This document shows, piece by piece, positions 21,762 through 31,019 of a DNA stretch of 64,000 nucleotides. This DNA is from Pyrenophora tritici-repentis. Its lineage: Eukaryota; Ascomycota; Dothideomycetes; Pleosporales; Pleosporaceae. The stretch is from positions 558,001 through 622,000 of the forward strand of contig NC_089393.1 of assembly GCF_003171515.1 (NCBI RefSeq), in the 5' to 3' direction. Both the position numbers and the translations under genes were made by a program. The notes under the pieces are model-generated. The model saw only the letters and a program-made list of their open reading frames with translations. It was not told where the DNA came from and searched no databases. Each line of letters begins with the position of its first letter. Within the stretch, counting starts at the first letter, position 1.

Positions 21762-24301
21762 ATACGTTCTGGGATCGGTAATGGTTTAAGGAGGCCCTTC
21801 TTTGTTTCTCTCCATATCGTATTCCTTCCGCAAATCTCGCAGTTACGGACAAAGCGTCGCACGTCGCTTGCTGCACCTGACCAGAAGAACTGCCTTGATA
21901 AGATTGAGTAGGTAAGATCTCGTCCGGGGTGGCCAGTAATATGCGAGTCGTGAATATTTTGAATGATTCGCGTGCGGAGTGGTTCGCAGTGAGGGATCCA
22001 TGTCCGGTCTCGAAATCGTAACAAGCCTCTCTCGTCTAGGGTGCATTCTGCTATACTCACTAACTTCTCCTTCTGAAGCTTAGTAGGGAGGTTCCTCTCC
22101 TTATTTGCTACTAGTGTAGTAAGCTCCTGATAAAGCTTATCTTCTTGGCGGCTTCGGTGCCACAGATTCTGCATCTCCTGGTCCTCAAACATGCGTATCT
22201 CTTTTGTGAAGTCAATCTCCTCAGACGATAGAGACTGGATTTGAACACTCCGCAAGTGCTTGCTCTGGAAGAGACGGATAAATCGAGACCGTATTCGTTC
22301 ATCGTCATAGTTGGCGGGTAGGTCTTGTTCTCGTCGTGATAGGGCGTCGGGTTTTCCCATAGTCTTTCCAGGTTTCCATTCCAGGGAGAAGTCGAATCGT
22401 GAGAGAAACTCTGACCAACGTACTTGTCTTTCAGACAGCTGTCGTTCGCGGTAGAAGTATTGGAGGTTCTTGTGGTCCGTCAGAACTGTAAACTTCCTAA
22501 CCATACGTAGTTCAGGAGCCCATGCTTCTAAGCAACGAACAATAGCTAGAAGCTCCTTGTCATGAATTGGATAATTGGCCTCTGTTGGTGAGTGCTTCTT
22601 TGAGTAGTAAGCAACGGGTTGCCAGTTGTTGTTCTTGTCCTTCTGCAGCAATAGGCCGCCAGTTGCATGTCCTGAGGAGTCGGCTTCTACTAAGGTGTCC
22701 TTCTCTGGATCAAAATGGCCGAGTATTGGTGCTGTAATGAGAAGTTCCTTAATCGTTTCAAATGCTTGATTGCAAGCCTCGTCCCAATGAAAAACCATCT
22801 CTTTCTTAGTTAGGTTGATGAGCGGTTCAGCAATGTCCGAGAAGTTCGGTATAAAAACTCGGTAGAAGTTGGCAAAACCAATAAATGCTCGGATAGCCTT
22901 AACTGACGTTGGTGTAGCCCATTCGCGGATTGCGATAATCTTTTCAGGGTCAACTCGAATACCCACTTCTGCTTCCACAATGTACCCGAGGTATTTAACT
23001 CGTTTAGTCTCGAACTCGCACTTGTCGATATCAATCTGCAGTCCAGCGTCTATGAGGCGTTGAAGAACCTTTCCAACCTTCTCTCTGTGATCCTGAAGCG
23101 ATCCTGACGAGTAGATCAAGATGTCGTCAACGTAGGCTGAAACAAAGTCGTCAAGGTAATCCTGCAGAACACTATTTACGTAGCGTTGAAATGCGGCTGG
23201 TGCTCCTGTTAGTCCGAAGGGAGCAACCCGCCATTCGAATAGGCCGTATCTTGTTCGGAAAGCTGTCTTCCATTCCTCTCCTTTGGCCACACGGATCTTG
23301 TGGAAGGCTGCGATAACGTCAAGTTTTGTGAACCATTTAGCTTTGGCCACATTTCTCAGTGTTTCTGTGAATAGAGGCAGAGGGTAACGGTCCTTCCTGG
23401 TGATGTTGTTCAAGCCTCGGTAGTCAACGCAAAATCGGATGCCCCCTCCTGGCTTTTTAACCATTAGGACGGGTGCGGCTGCGGGAGAGTTACTAGCGCG
23501 GATAAAATCCTTGTCTAACAGCTCGGTGAGAGTTTTCCTAAGCACTAGTAACTCTTCTCGGCTCATGCCGTAGAGCGGACCCCATGGAATGGTCTTCTCG
23601 TTTCCGTCTTGATCCTTTTCAATCTCAATGTGGAGATCAACGCCTTTACGATGCGGGGGAAGTTTCTCAGCTAGGAAATGGTCGAAAGCCTTCAGCCATT
23701 GGTGGTACTGGGGTGGGAGCTTCGTCTTCGGATCGGATCGTTTGCGCGGTTTCAAAGCTTTCTCAATGTCGGCGATGGAAACAGCGAACAGTCCAGTGTC
23801 GAGCGCAATACCGTCTCCTTTGTTCTTCCTACGGCTTCTTCTCACCTCCGCCATGAATGCGGAAGCCATCACCTGAGTAGCCTTCATTGGTGGTGGCTTG
23901 TATGACGCTTTCTTGTGGTTCCATGCGCGGATGTTTGATGCGCCGATATCCAGGCAGCCTTGTTTGGCCGAAATTGTGACGTCGGCATCCTCTAACCAGG
24001 GCTTTCCCAGAATCACGTCGTAAGTCAGGCCAGGTACAACGTAGAAGAAGACGCGTTTCTGCTGGTGGCCGTCTATGTCTATCGAGGCGTAAGTAACTGT
24101 ATCTAGGACAGTACTTGGTTCTGCGTTCTTCCCAGCTGCTTCCTCCAGCTGACGCGGGGCTATCTTGATTGATGGCAGTCTCAGAGATCGAAAGAGTTGT
24201 TCATTGATGGCGGAATAGCAAAGGCAACCTGAGTCAACAAGTCCAGTGACAAAGTCAGTTCCATTAAGTCTAACGTCCACTACAAAGGGATCGCTATCCA
24301 T
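21671..24301 (-). CDS. Gypsy pol: protease, reverse transcriptase, RNase H, integrase N-terminus (876 aa)
   Basis: Shown from the first Met; the same frame continues upstream to the UAG at 24350-24352 without another stop. Aspartic protease: GLVDSGCLCYSAI near residue 19. RT: VDYRGLNNITRKDRYPLP and the catalytic SAYVDDILIYSSG. RNase H: VEADSSGHATGGLLL and TDHKNLQYF. Integrase HHCC zinc domain: HITGHPGRD and CEICGRN. The frame leaves the integrase core near 21760, where a run of five G replaces an expected six, and reaches a stop at 21671. The RT/RH region is free of lesions. Confidence 0.92.
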   Translation of the reverse strand: MDSDPFVVDVRLNGTDFVTGLVDSGCLCYSAINEQLFRSLRLPSIKIAPRQLEEAAGKNAEPSTVLDTVTYASIDIDGHQQKRVFFYVVPGLTYDVILGKPWLEDADVTISAKQGCLDIGASNIRAWNHKKASYKPPPMKATQVMASAFMAEVRRSRRKNKGDGIALDTGLFAVSIADIEKALKPRKRSDPKTKLPPQYHQWLKAFDHFLAEKLPPHRKGVDLHIEIEKDQDGNEKTIPWGPLYGMSREELLVLRKTLTELLDKDFIRASNSPAAAPVLMVKKPGGGIRFCVDYRGLNNITRKDRYPLPLFTETLRNVAKAKWFTKLDVIAAFHKIRVAKGEEWKTAFRTRYGLFEWRVAPFGLTGAPAAFQRYVNSVLQDYLDDFVSAYVDDILIYSSGSLQDHREKVGKVLQRLIDAGLQIDIDKCEFETKRVKYLGYIVEAEVGIRVDPEKIIAIREWATPTSVKAIRAFIGFANFYRVFIPNFSDIAEPLINLTKKEMVFHWDEACNQAFETIKELLITAPILGHFDPEKDTLVEADSSGHATGGLLLQKDKNNNWQPVAYYSKKHSPTEANYPIHDKELLAIVRCLEAWAPELRMVRKFTVLTDHKNLQYFYRERQLSERQVRWSEFLSRFDFSLEWKPGKTMGKPDALSRREQDLPANYDDERIRSRFIRLFQSKHLRSVQIQSLSSEEIDFTKEIRMFEDQEMQNLWHRSRQEDKLYQELTTLVANKERNLPTKLQKEKLVSIAECTLDERGLLRFRDRTWIPHCEPLRTRIIQNIHDSHITGHPGRDLTYSILSRQFFWSGAASDVRRFVRNCEICGRNTIWRETKKGLLKPLPIPERIWGNFQSISLPTCRHLDGITQRTVWWSLIG

Positions 24302-24349
24302 CTTTTGCTTTCCAGTCTCCTTCCATTCTTTCTGAGCTGCCGCGTGTTC

Positions 24350-25546
24350 CTATTGCTCTGCTTCGGAGTCTTCTGGATCTTCCTCCTCTACAGCTGCCTT
24401 GGTGACCACAGTACTCTTTGCTGTCTTGACGCTAACGTGAGTTGGTCGTAGAGCGGCTGCCAACGGGCATGTAGCTATTCGGCAATTGTTGCGGCCGCAT
24501 CGAAGACAGCGTCGTTCCTGGCGTCGAGCATCGATTTCCTCTTGGTTGACCCATTTTGCTCGTTTTCCAATAAGTTCTCGGTCCTCAGGACGCCTAGATG
24601 GATATCCATTCATGTTGGTCTTGCCGCGGAGGCCGACAGCGTTCACTTGGGTAGTTGTAGGCTGCGTAGGTTCCCATTCCATCATGTCTTCAGGGGAAGC
24701 TGCTGTGAGAGTGGCATTATTCGATTTTGCTGGTGGTTCATAGGTTGGTGCATTTTCAGCAGTTCGGCTACCGTAACGACGGGTTGTTTTCGTCCATTGG
24801 CCGAACAACTCCATGTCGTTGCTAAGATCTACACACTTCTGAGCGAACCTTGCGTATGTGCTTGTTTCTGTCCCTGATGTACCAACAAGCCTATCCTTTA
24901 TCCTACCACTTAATGCATTTCGTAAGTAGGATATCTTCGTATGCTCAGGCCAGCTTTCTGCGTCAGCGTTGGCCATCTCTTTCTCAAACCGTGGATAGAA
25001 GGAAATAAACGTCTCGTCGTCCTTCTGGCGTATAGAGTAGAGGTTCTGAATGGCTTTCTCCTTCCGATTTCGTTCGCCGTAGAGGAGTTCAAGGCGGTCA
25101 AGCAGCTTGAAAGGGTTTGGCGATTCTTCTTTAACTTGTATCTCGTAGTATGTTGTAACGTTGGTTTTCGCTGCCCCATCAAGACGCATGTAGACGTAGC
25201 GTAGCTGAGCTTTTAGGCTTCCAATAGCTTGCGCGTCTTCTTCGATCTTGCCCTCCATCTCTAGCTTCCATCCTCGCCATTGTGATTTGTTTCCACCAAA
25301 CGTAGGCGGGTGGGGTAAGCTGTGCCGCGGCTTTGGGATTATAGGCACAGATGTGTTCGAAGTCTCGGAGGTTGGCGTCGGATCAGTGGTGGCGTCTGTA
25401 TTGTGACCAGGCGTTTGAGGTGGCTCGTGCGATGATGCTTCCAGCCTCTCCATCCTAGTGCTCATGTCTTCAAGTCTCTGTAGTAGCGACTGTAACAGCT
25501 GGTTCGAATCGTTCGTCGTCATGTTAGTATCCCCGGGGGAGCTCAT
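24350..25546 (-). CDS. Gypsy Gag (398 aa)
   Basis: ATG 25546 to TAG 24350-24352. It has an N-terminal coiled-coil-like stretch (LLQSLLQRLEDMSTRMERLE), a capsid-like middle (FKLLDRLELLYGERNRKEKA, FISFYPRFEKEMANA) and a zinc-knuckle remnant CLRCGRNNCRIATCP, where the usual His position is Cys. Pol follows in the same frame after a single UAG. Confidence 0.88.
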   Translation of the reverse strand: MSSPGDTNMTTNDSNQLLQSLLQRLEDMSTRMERLEASSHEPPQTPGHNTDATTDPTPTSETSNTSVPIIPKPRHSLPHPPTFGGNKSQWRGWKLEMEGKIEEDAQAIGSLKAQLRYVYMRLDGAAKTNVTTYYEIQVKEESPNPFKLLDRLELLYGERNRKEKAIQNLYSIRQKDDETFISFYPRFEKEMANADAESWPEHTKISYLRNALSGRIKDRLVGTSGTETSTYARFAQKCVDLSNDMELFGQWTKTTRRYGSRTAENAPTYEPPAKSNNATLTAASPEDMMEWEPTQPTTTQVNAVGLRGKTNMNGYPSRRPEDRELIGKRAKWVNQEEIDARRQERRCLRCGRNNCRIATCPLAAALRPTHVSVKTAKSTVVTKAAVEEEDPEDSEAEQ

Positions 25547-25565
25547 TATAACGGTGCCTTGGTTG

Positions 25566-25620
25566 CTGCGTGTTCTGCGTGTTCTGCGTGTTCTGCGTGT
25601 TCTGCGTGTTCTGCGTGTTC
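25566..25620. repeat. 9-bp tandem repeat in gypsy leader
   Basis: About six copies of TGTTCTGCG between the primer-binding site and gag start. Not a CRISPR: too short and no spacers. Confidence 0.85.
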
Positions 25621-25638
25621 TTCTTGATCTTGACTGTA
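25621..25638 (-). promoter_or_regulatory. Gypsy primer-binding site, self-priming type
   Basis: Directly after the 5' LTR the element strand reads TACAGTCAAGATCAAGAA. It is complementary to TTCTTCATCTTGACTGTA inside the 5' LTR (inverse of 25690-25707) with one mismatch, including 12 contiguous pairs at the LTR-proximal end. It does not start with the TGG that a tRNA 3' CCA end requires. This is the arrangement of Tf1/sushi elements, whose transcript 5' end primes reverse transcription. Confidence 0.75.
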
Positions 25639-25826
25639 TGTGAACGGTCTGTAGGAACTGTATTCCAGCTACCTAGTCCAGATGCTATTTACAGTCAAGA
25701 TGAAGAAAGAAGGTAAGACGCGAGCGGCGAGCCCGCTTTGTTTGGGTTGGCGCACGGCCCTCTCGTTGCCGGGGAAGCGACTAGGCTCGCAGCCTAGTCA
25801 TGTGACTTAGGGCTCAGCCCGTTACA
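25639..25826 (-). repeat. Gypsy 5' LTR
   Basis: 188 bp, identical by eye to 20480-20667; followed by TSD CCGGC at 25827-25831. Confidence 0.95.
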
Positions 25827-27554
25827 CCGGCCATGAATGCGGCTGCCCATGGACTGGTCATTGATGTTGATTGGTTGGACATGTTCGTCATATCCTCGTT
25901 GTTCACCTCTCCTTGAACTAGCAAGGCCACAGGTGGAGGAGTTGGTGGCGGGGTTAGATATGCCTCTACCACCTTCCTTCCTTGGTGGTATCTGGTTTTC
26001 TGAGTGCGCGGGCTCTCTTCCTGCGTCGTATCGTCCTCGTAGAACGTCTCGGTTTCTGGTTGTTGGCTCTGAGTACCTGGGAGTTCGACTGTTCTCACCC
26101 AAGTTGCGATTTCCTCTAGGGTGTTGTGCATGAGATTGTCCATCAGGTCCTCAGTCTTGCCATTGAAGATTGTTTCTTCGTTAAACACTACGTCGCGAGT
26201 GCTGATTACCTTTGCCATGGATGGGATCCAGATGCGGTAGATGTTTGTTGACTGATATCCCACAAGATACCCAATCCAGGCTTTTGGGTCCAGCCGTTGC
26301 AGCCTTGACTTTCCTTGGTGGGTATCGTCTGTCATTGCAAAGGCTTTGCACCCATATGCTCTTAGATGAGCTTGGTTTGGTCTTCGGGTCCGGTGACTAT
26401 GCCATTTGTGGCAGCTGCGCGCGTGAAGAATATTTCGTAAGGCGATTTCCACTTGTTTGGATAATTTGGCGTTCGATTGTATAGGTATACCGCCGCTCTG
26501 GTTATCTCTGGCCAGAGTTCCCATGGAAGATTCGCATCTAGTCGAATTGCGCGTGCCTTTTCTTTTATCACACCCCCTGAGCGTTCGGCTCCTCCGTTCT
26601 GCGCTTGTGTGTCTGGAGCGGAAGGCTCGAGTCTGATTGATAGGGACGTGCACCATTTCTCGACTTCTTGCTTAACTGTGATGATCTCGTTGTCTGTTTC
26701 AATGACCTTGACCGTAATGTTGAACTGTTTCTTCATAAATTGGATAAAGAGGGCTAATAGGCGAATAATAGAGCGTGCTGGCCTATTGTCTTTGAAGTAG
26801 AAATCCCAAACGTATCGGGAGTTTCGGCAAGTTATTAGCATCTGACTCTTTTCCTTAGTGAAGCTGTCTGCCTCGTACTCATAGAAGTCGATTGCAATTC
26901 TTTCTCCAGGACCTTCATCATTTAGTCTTAGCGCCCTTCTTATTTGGCGCTTCGACTTTGATCTGCCGCAAGCGTCACATTGTACTGTGGTGATTCCTTT
27001 GATCCTCACCCCTCAGATTGCTGTATGAGGTGTTCAATAGCGGATGGCCCTGGATGTCCTAGTCGTTTATGCCATAGCATAGCTGTCGCCCTTTGTGGTG
27101 ATCGCTTGGTTCGATTCATACGCACATGGAAGGCTGAGTCGAATAGAGTGGTGTCTTCGATAATCCATTGCCCATGGCGTTCCGATAGGATAGCAATGAT
27201 TGTTCCATCCCATCGTCGCAGGCTTGTTGGATCTTCCCGATTGTCCCACCATATTCCTTGTCGTCGGAGTAGCCTGAATGATACTAGGCTGCAGAGGAAG
27301 TCTGGACACCACGCAACGTTGACTATGTGCAGGGCTTGTTTGTCCTGAGATCCCTCTGTTGTCAATGTGACAGCTCCGTATCCTCGTATCCAGACTTTGG
27401 AACTGCCGGCCCAGATGTAGTCCCCTGGCGTCGACGGGCGTACGTCTTCAATTCTTGAGAGGTCGTTGCAGATGTGCGTAGTCGAGCCGGAATCCAGGAT
27501 GAAGGCATCCTTTAATGGATATCCTTGTTGGCTTGCGCTGAATGCCGCTTTCAT
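25827..27554 (-). pseudogene. Copia protease, pre-integrase and integrase segment (two frameshifts)
   Basis: The first block (27006-27554) holds the protease motif FILDSGSTTHICND and the GAG-pre-integrase motif MLWHKRLGHPG. After a one-base loss in a G run near 27010 the integrase begins: CDACGRSKSKR, IAIDFYEYEAD (Asp), VIETDNEI (Asp), QNGGAERSGG (Glu). A second frameshift near 26390 leads into LRAYGCKAFAM and LDPKAWIGYLVGYQ, then a Pro/Thr-rich linker that runs to the gypsy insertion at 25831. Confidence 0.88.
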
Positions 27555-27593
27555 CGTGCCCTCATCAATTCTTGAGATTTCGCGTCCATCTAG

Positions 27594-28926
27594 TCATTCA
27601 ATGACTGCGTCCGGTGTTTGTGATGTCTTGATATGAGGTGTAATCGATCGTGACGTTGTCGAGAATCGAGGTCGTTTAGTCTCTAGGGACATTTCCTGCA
27701 TCGTTCTCTGTAAGTTGGTGTCATTTTCAAGTTTGTACTGTACTAATCTTGCGATGCCTCGATTTGGCTTGAACCATTCAGGTGCCTTGGCTTTGTTCAC
27801 ATAGTAGCAGTCAGATATCTCATGACGCTGTTCACAGGCAGGACATATGTCTCCAGCTTTCGCTGAATTCCTCTCCGGGATCTGCTTGGTTCTGGTACTT
27901 TGACCATCCATCTTGCGTTTGTTTGATTGCCTAGGGTTTCCCCGGCCTTGGTTGGATGGCGCTCTTAATTCCACACTAGAGGCGTCCCTCAGTGTGTCCG
28001 AGTCGGGTTCACCGCTCGCCGCGTATGAGTCTCCTACCGCGAAGGCGCTCTTTGGCTTCCCTCTTGATGGATAATGAAGACTCATATATTCACGGAAGAG
28101 TTTCATCATCCTTTTCCTATTCATGGCTTTCTTATCGTACCCTGGCCCTTGGAACCCTGCGGTCCAGGTTGATGCCATTTTAGATACGGAGCCTAGGAAG
28201 TCGTCTATTACGGCTTGTGTTTGCATAGCCTCGGCCACCTCAAGGGTTTCAGCTCGAGTTGCAGCCTGATCGTATTCATTTAGTCACGTCTCCCAGTTTG
28301 TGGTTGAACGCATTGGCTTGAGTGCGGCTTGGTATCTCTCTCGTGCTCGCGCTCTCTCCTCGTCTTCATCCACTCCAACTGTGTCTTAGAGGGCGGTTAT
28401 CCAGTCGCGCAGCGTGCCGTTCTCGGTGCAGCAGCTAAGTTGTAAATGGGGTGTTACGGTTGTAAGGATGTGTTCGACCATCTTTGAGATTTTGTTGCTT
28501 TCTTCTTGATAGTCCCTCTCCCGTATTTTGTATAACTCAAGGCGCAGCTTATAGTCGTCGCGATCCTCCTTATACGCTTCTTGTCCTTTCTCTAAGAGTT
28601 CTGACACTCGCGTTGGTATAGTGGGGATTCGTGAGGTTGTTGTCGACATTTCTGTAGTGTCTTGTGCTGATCCTCGCGTGTTGCCTCTAGCGTTTCGGGT
28701 GGTATGCGATAAGGCAGCTGAGGGGCTACTTGACGGTTCATACTGCGAAATGTCTGGGGTAGCGGAGCCTCCGGTTGGATGCGCTGGAGTCGCACTCCTT
28801 CGGGTCCAACAGTGGCCAAATGCCTTGCGACTGGCATTTCAGCTTAAGTTGGCGGTACCAAGGGATCCAGTTGCTTGAGTCGGTGAGGATGACCGTCGCG
28901 TCCCGTTGGGTCTGGATTGTTGCCAT
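27594..28926 (-). pseudogene. Copia gag-like region (broken)
   Basis: Begins at ATG 28926 (MATIQTQRDATVILTDSSNW, as in UBN2-type copia gag), shifts frame near 28800, and continues as QEAYKEDRDDYKLRLELYKI. Stops follow at 28386-28388 (TAA where Gln/Arg is expected) and 28284-28286 (TGA in NWETW-L context where Trp is expected), then a zinc-knuckle-like CPACEQRHEISDC and a TGA at 27594-27596 before the protease block. The stops can be explained by C-to-T or G-to-A changes. Confidence 0.85.
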
Positions 28927-28971
28927 TTTCGTGGTTTTATCGCTCGTTATTGAGGCAGTGAGACTCTTAAT

Positions 28972-29135
28972 TGTCAGATATAATGAGATATTGCACAAAA
29001 GTGATGGATGTTGATGATTGTCTGTATTGTGTTCTGTCTATCGTGTGTCCGCGCTTGTGGCCCTCTTGAGGGGCGCACTGACCCTCTCTACGCTGATTGG
29101 TTGCTGCCAACGTCGAGTAACCCTGCTATCTGACA
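28972..29135 (-). repeat. Copia 5' LTR
   Basis: 164 bp, identical by eye to 18542-18705; followed by TSD AGTCT at 29136-29140. Confidence 0.95.
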
Positions 29136-30882
29136 AGTCTAGAGTTGGCTGGCATACGGGTGATAACGCAACATCTAACGATACCTGTTTGGAGCATCTT
29201 GAAACCCTCCTTCGAACTAAGCACAACGTAAGCATGGCTTTTAATATAAAAATCGGCCTTCGCTGCTTAAGTTACGCGATGGTGCTAATATTAACAAGGT
29301 TAAATTTACTGCTAAAGAGCGCCGTATCCGATGTATCGGTCATATTATCAATTTATCCTTGCAGGCATTCCTGCTTGCATCCTCTAAGGAGGCTCTTACC
29401 GCTGCTCTCGACGCCGTAACGGATGTTATGGGGGAAGAGCTTCTCGCAGAGTTTTCAAGCGTTCTTACTTCTCGACAGAGAAACCCTAGAGCCCAAGCCC
29501 AAGCTGTTCCACAAACCTCACAGAGACAAAGGTTGTCTCGCCGAAGACGCAGCGTTGATAGCCATGGGTCTGTTGATGAGGACTTTTGTGGTATTGAGAA
29601 CATCTCTACACTACGCAAATTACATCAACTATGTGTCTGGCTGCGCAACTCAAGTATACATGCAGCAGAGTGGGATCGCAAGGTAGGCCTCCGCTTAGGG
29701 ATTGACAATCAGACTCGGTGGTCTTCATGGTACTCAGTTATGGATCGGGCTATTAAGAAGATGGCTGCAATTAAGGTCTTTATGCACGATAACGAGAAAC
29801 ACCTTAACGAGATCCGTCTTACTTCTGACGACTGGGATATACTACAAAAAGCACATACATTTTTACAACCATTTGCATCAGCAACGCTATACGCGGAGGG
29901 AGATAAATCGTCTATCTCTCAATCTCTTTTGATTATGGACTCTCTTTTAGTCCACTATGAGCAGCAAAAGGTAAGCATTAACGTGTTATCCGAACTTTAA
30001 GTCTTCGGTTAACAGCTTTATAGATACATTACTCTAAAGATGAAAATGAGGACCTTCGCATGGTTCGATCGATCGAGATGGGCTGGTTCGTACTTGAGAA
30101 GTACTACAACATGACTGATCAGGTTCCGGTGTACGCTTCCGCTATTCTTCTAAATCCCGCAAGTAGAGCAGCATATCTCAAGAAGAACTGGCCAGCCGAA
30201 TGGTACGAACCAGCTATTAACGCTGCTCAAAACTTTTGGGTGAATGAGTTTAAGGACGCTTTGCCTTTAGCTAGCCCTACAGCTTCTCAACAAATGGCTC
30301 CTCCTTTAAAGCAACGCGGTGCCGTTCTCGATCAGATTCTACAACAGATGTCAGTTGCGGCGGCAGATCAATCAAACAGCGACGATCTTAAAATTTTCGC
30401 AGAAAGTCCAGTAATACAAATCGACTGTAGCCCTCTTGAATGGTGGTGCCGATCGGAGCAACGGCAGCGCTACCCTAGGCTAAGCAACATGGCTATCTCT
30501 ATTCTTTCTATCGCTGCAGAGTCGTCCGAGCCAGAGAGAACATTCTCAGGTGCAAGAAGAACCTGTTCATGGGATCGGTCGAGGCTCACTTGCGCCAACA
30601 TTGAGAAGATCGAGTGCATTGGCAGTTGGCTTAGGGAAGGCCACATAAAACCGTGTTCTCTCAACGGAATGGGTCTACCAATGGAACCAGAGCAAGATGA
30701 CGAAGCAGAGATGATAGGGGATGAGGTAGAGGAGATTCTAGAATGGACATAACCCGGTCTTGGCATGATGTATCTTATATCGTTTTTATATCGTTTATAT
30801 CGTTAAACGCTTTAACGTTATAAGGATTTTTGCTTAAACGCGTTAACGTTTTAAGGTTTGCCAAAACGATTTAAAAACGATT

Positions 30883-30896
30883 TGCCCATGTATGAT
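30883..30896 (-). repeat. hAT right terminal inverted repeat
   Basis: TGCCCATGTATGAT, exact inverse of 17552-17565, preceded by AAACGATTT-rich subterminal repeats from 30780. Confidence 0.8.
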
Positions 30897-31019
30897 ATGA
30901 GGGTGACTGAGCCTGTAAACCAGTTTGTTTTCAGTCAAGACGAGCGATATCTCTTGATCTCAGGTGTTGGTGTCTACAGCTTCATCGCAATCTTGATGAA
31001 GGTGGAGAAACGTGCGTGA
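30897..31019 (+). pseudogene. Small coding-like fragment, possibly propeller repeat
   Basis: Directly outside the hAT right end one frame reads VNQFVFSQDERYLLISGVGVYS before a stop at 31017, resembling a WD/propeller blade (VxxxxFSxDxxYLL). The stretch TATCTCTTGATCTCA recurs at 31719 in the next fragment. It may be a piece of the same decayed gene, and the hAT may have inserted in it. Weak evidence. Confidence 0.3.

Larger units (their letters stand above)
20480..25826 (-). mobile_element. Ty3/gypsy chromovirus (Tf1/sushi-like) inserted in the copia element
   Basis: 5347 bp with identical 188-bp LTRs (20480-20667 and 25639-25826), minus-strand orientation and 5-bp TSD CCGGC. The order gag, protease, RT, RNase H, integrase, chromodomain defines a chromovirus. 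Identical LTRs point to recent insertion. It has one frameshift in the integrase and an in-frame UAG between gag and pol (see findings). Confidence 0.95.
18542..29135 (-). mobile_element. Ty1/copia LTR retrotransposon inserted in hAT transposase
   Basis: Flanked by identical 164-bp LTRs (18542-18705, 28972-29135) that begin TGTCAGATA and end TATCTGACA, with 5-bp TSD AGTCT on both sides. The internal order on the minus strand is gag, protease, integrase, RT, RNase H, which is the copia order. A Ty3/gypsy element sits inside at 20480-25826. Without it the copia is about 5.2 kb. A purine-rich stretch abuts the 3' LTR (inverse of 18706-18717, CTGAGGGGGTG). Confidence 0.95.
17792..30752 (+). pseudogene. 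hAT transposase, split by a retrotransposon insertion (would be 745 aa)
   Basis: Coding blocks are 17792-18541, 29141-29227, 29299-29970 and 30024-30752. The first two are separated by the copia insertion at codon ...ATA CAG TCT; with one TSD copy removed the frame continues exactly. Introns at 29228-29298 (GTAAGC...CAAG) and 29971-30023 (GTAAGC...TATAG) are phase 0. The N-terminus holds a BED-type zinc finger (YVCKRCRSWFSSHRVNSIHH) near residue 50. The catalytic core shows the first Asp in HISTDLWTSP and the second in HTGDNATSND, with the last acidic residue in the C-terminal half. The C-terminus is the hAT dimerisation domain (ILSIAAESSEPERTFSGARR). I see no stop or frameshift other than the insertion, so the gene was probably functional when hit. 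It acts by cut-and-paste of DNA in the nucleus. Confidence 0.88.
17552..30896 (+). mobile_element. hAT-superfamily DNA transposon carrying nested retrotransposons
   Basis: The element is bounded by a 14-bp perfect terminal inverted repeat (17552-17565 and 30883-30896, ATCATACATGGGCA) and subterminal AT-rich regions full of AAACG/CGTTT motifs. It encodes a hAT transposase with BED finger and C-terminal dimerisation domain, interrupted at 18541 by a Ty1/copia element. Without the ~10.6-kb insert the hAT element would be about 2.75 kb, normal for the superfamily. I could not find the expected 8-bp target duplication: left flank GCCTATAA and right flank ATGAGGGT do not match. The outer boundary may thus be off by a few bases, or one flank was rearranged. 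Confidence 0.85.

Noticed and set aside
25566..25620. CRISPR-like array
   Set aside because: Nine-base direct repeats without spacers in a eukaryotic retrotransposon leader.
17544..30904. 8-bp target duplication of the hAT element
   Set aside because: Several possible boundaries were tried; none gives matching 8-mers on both sides.
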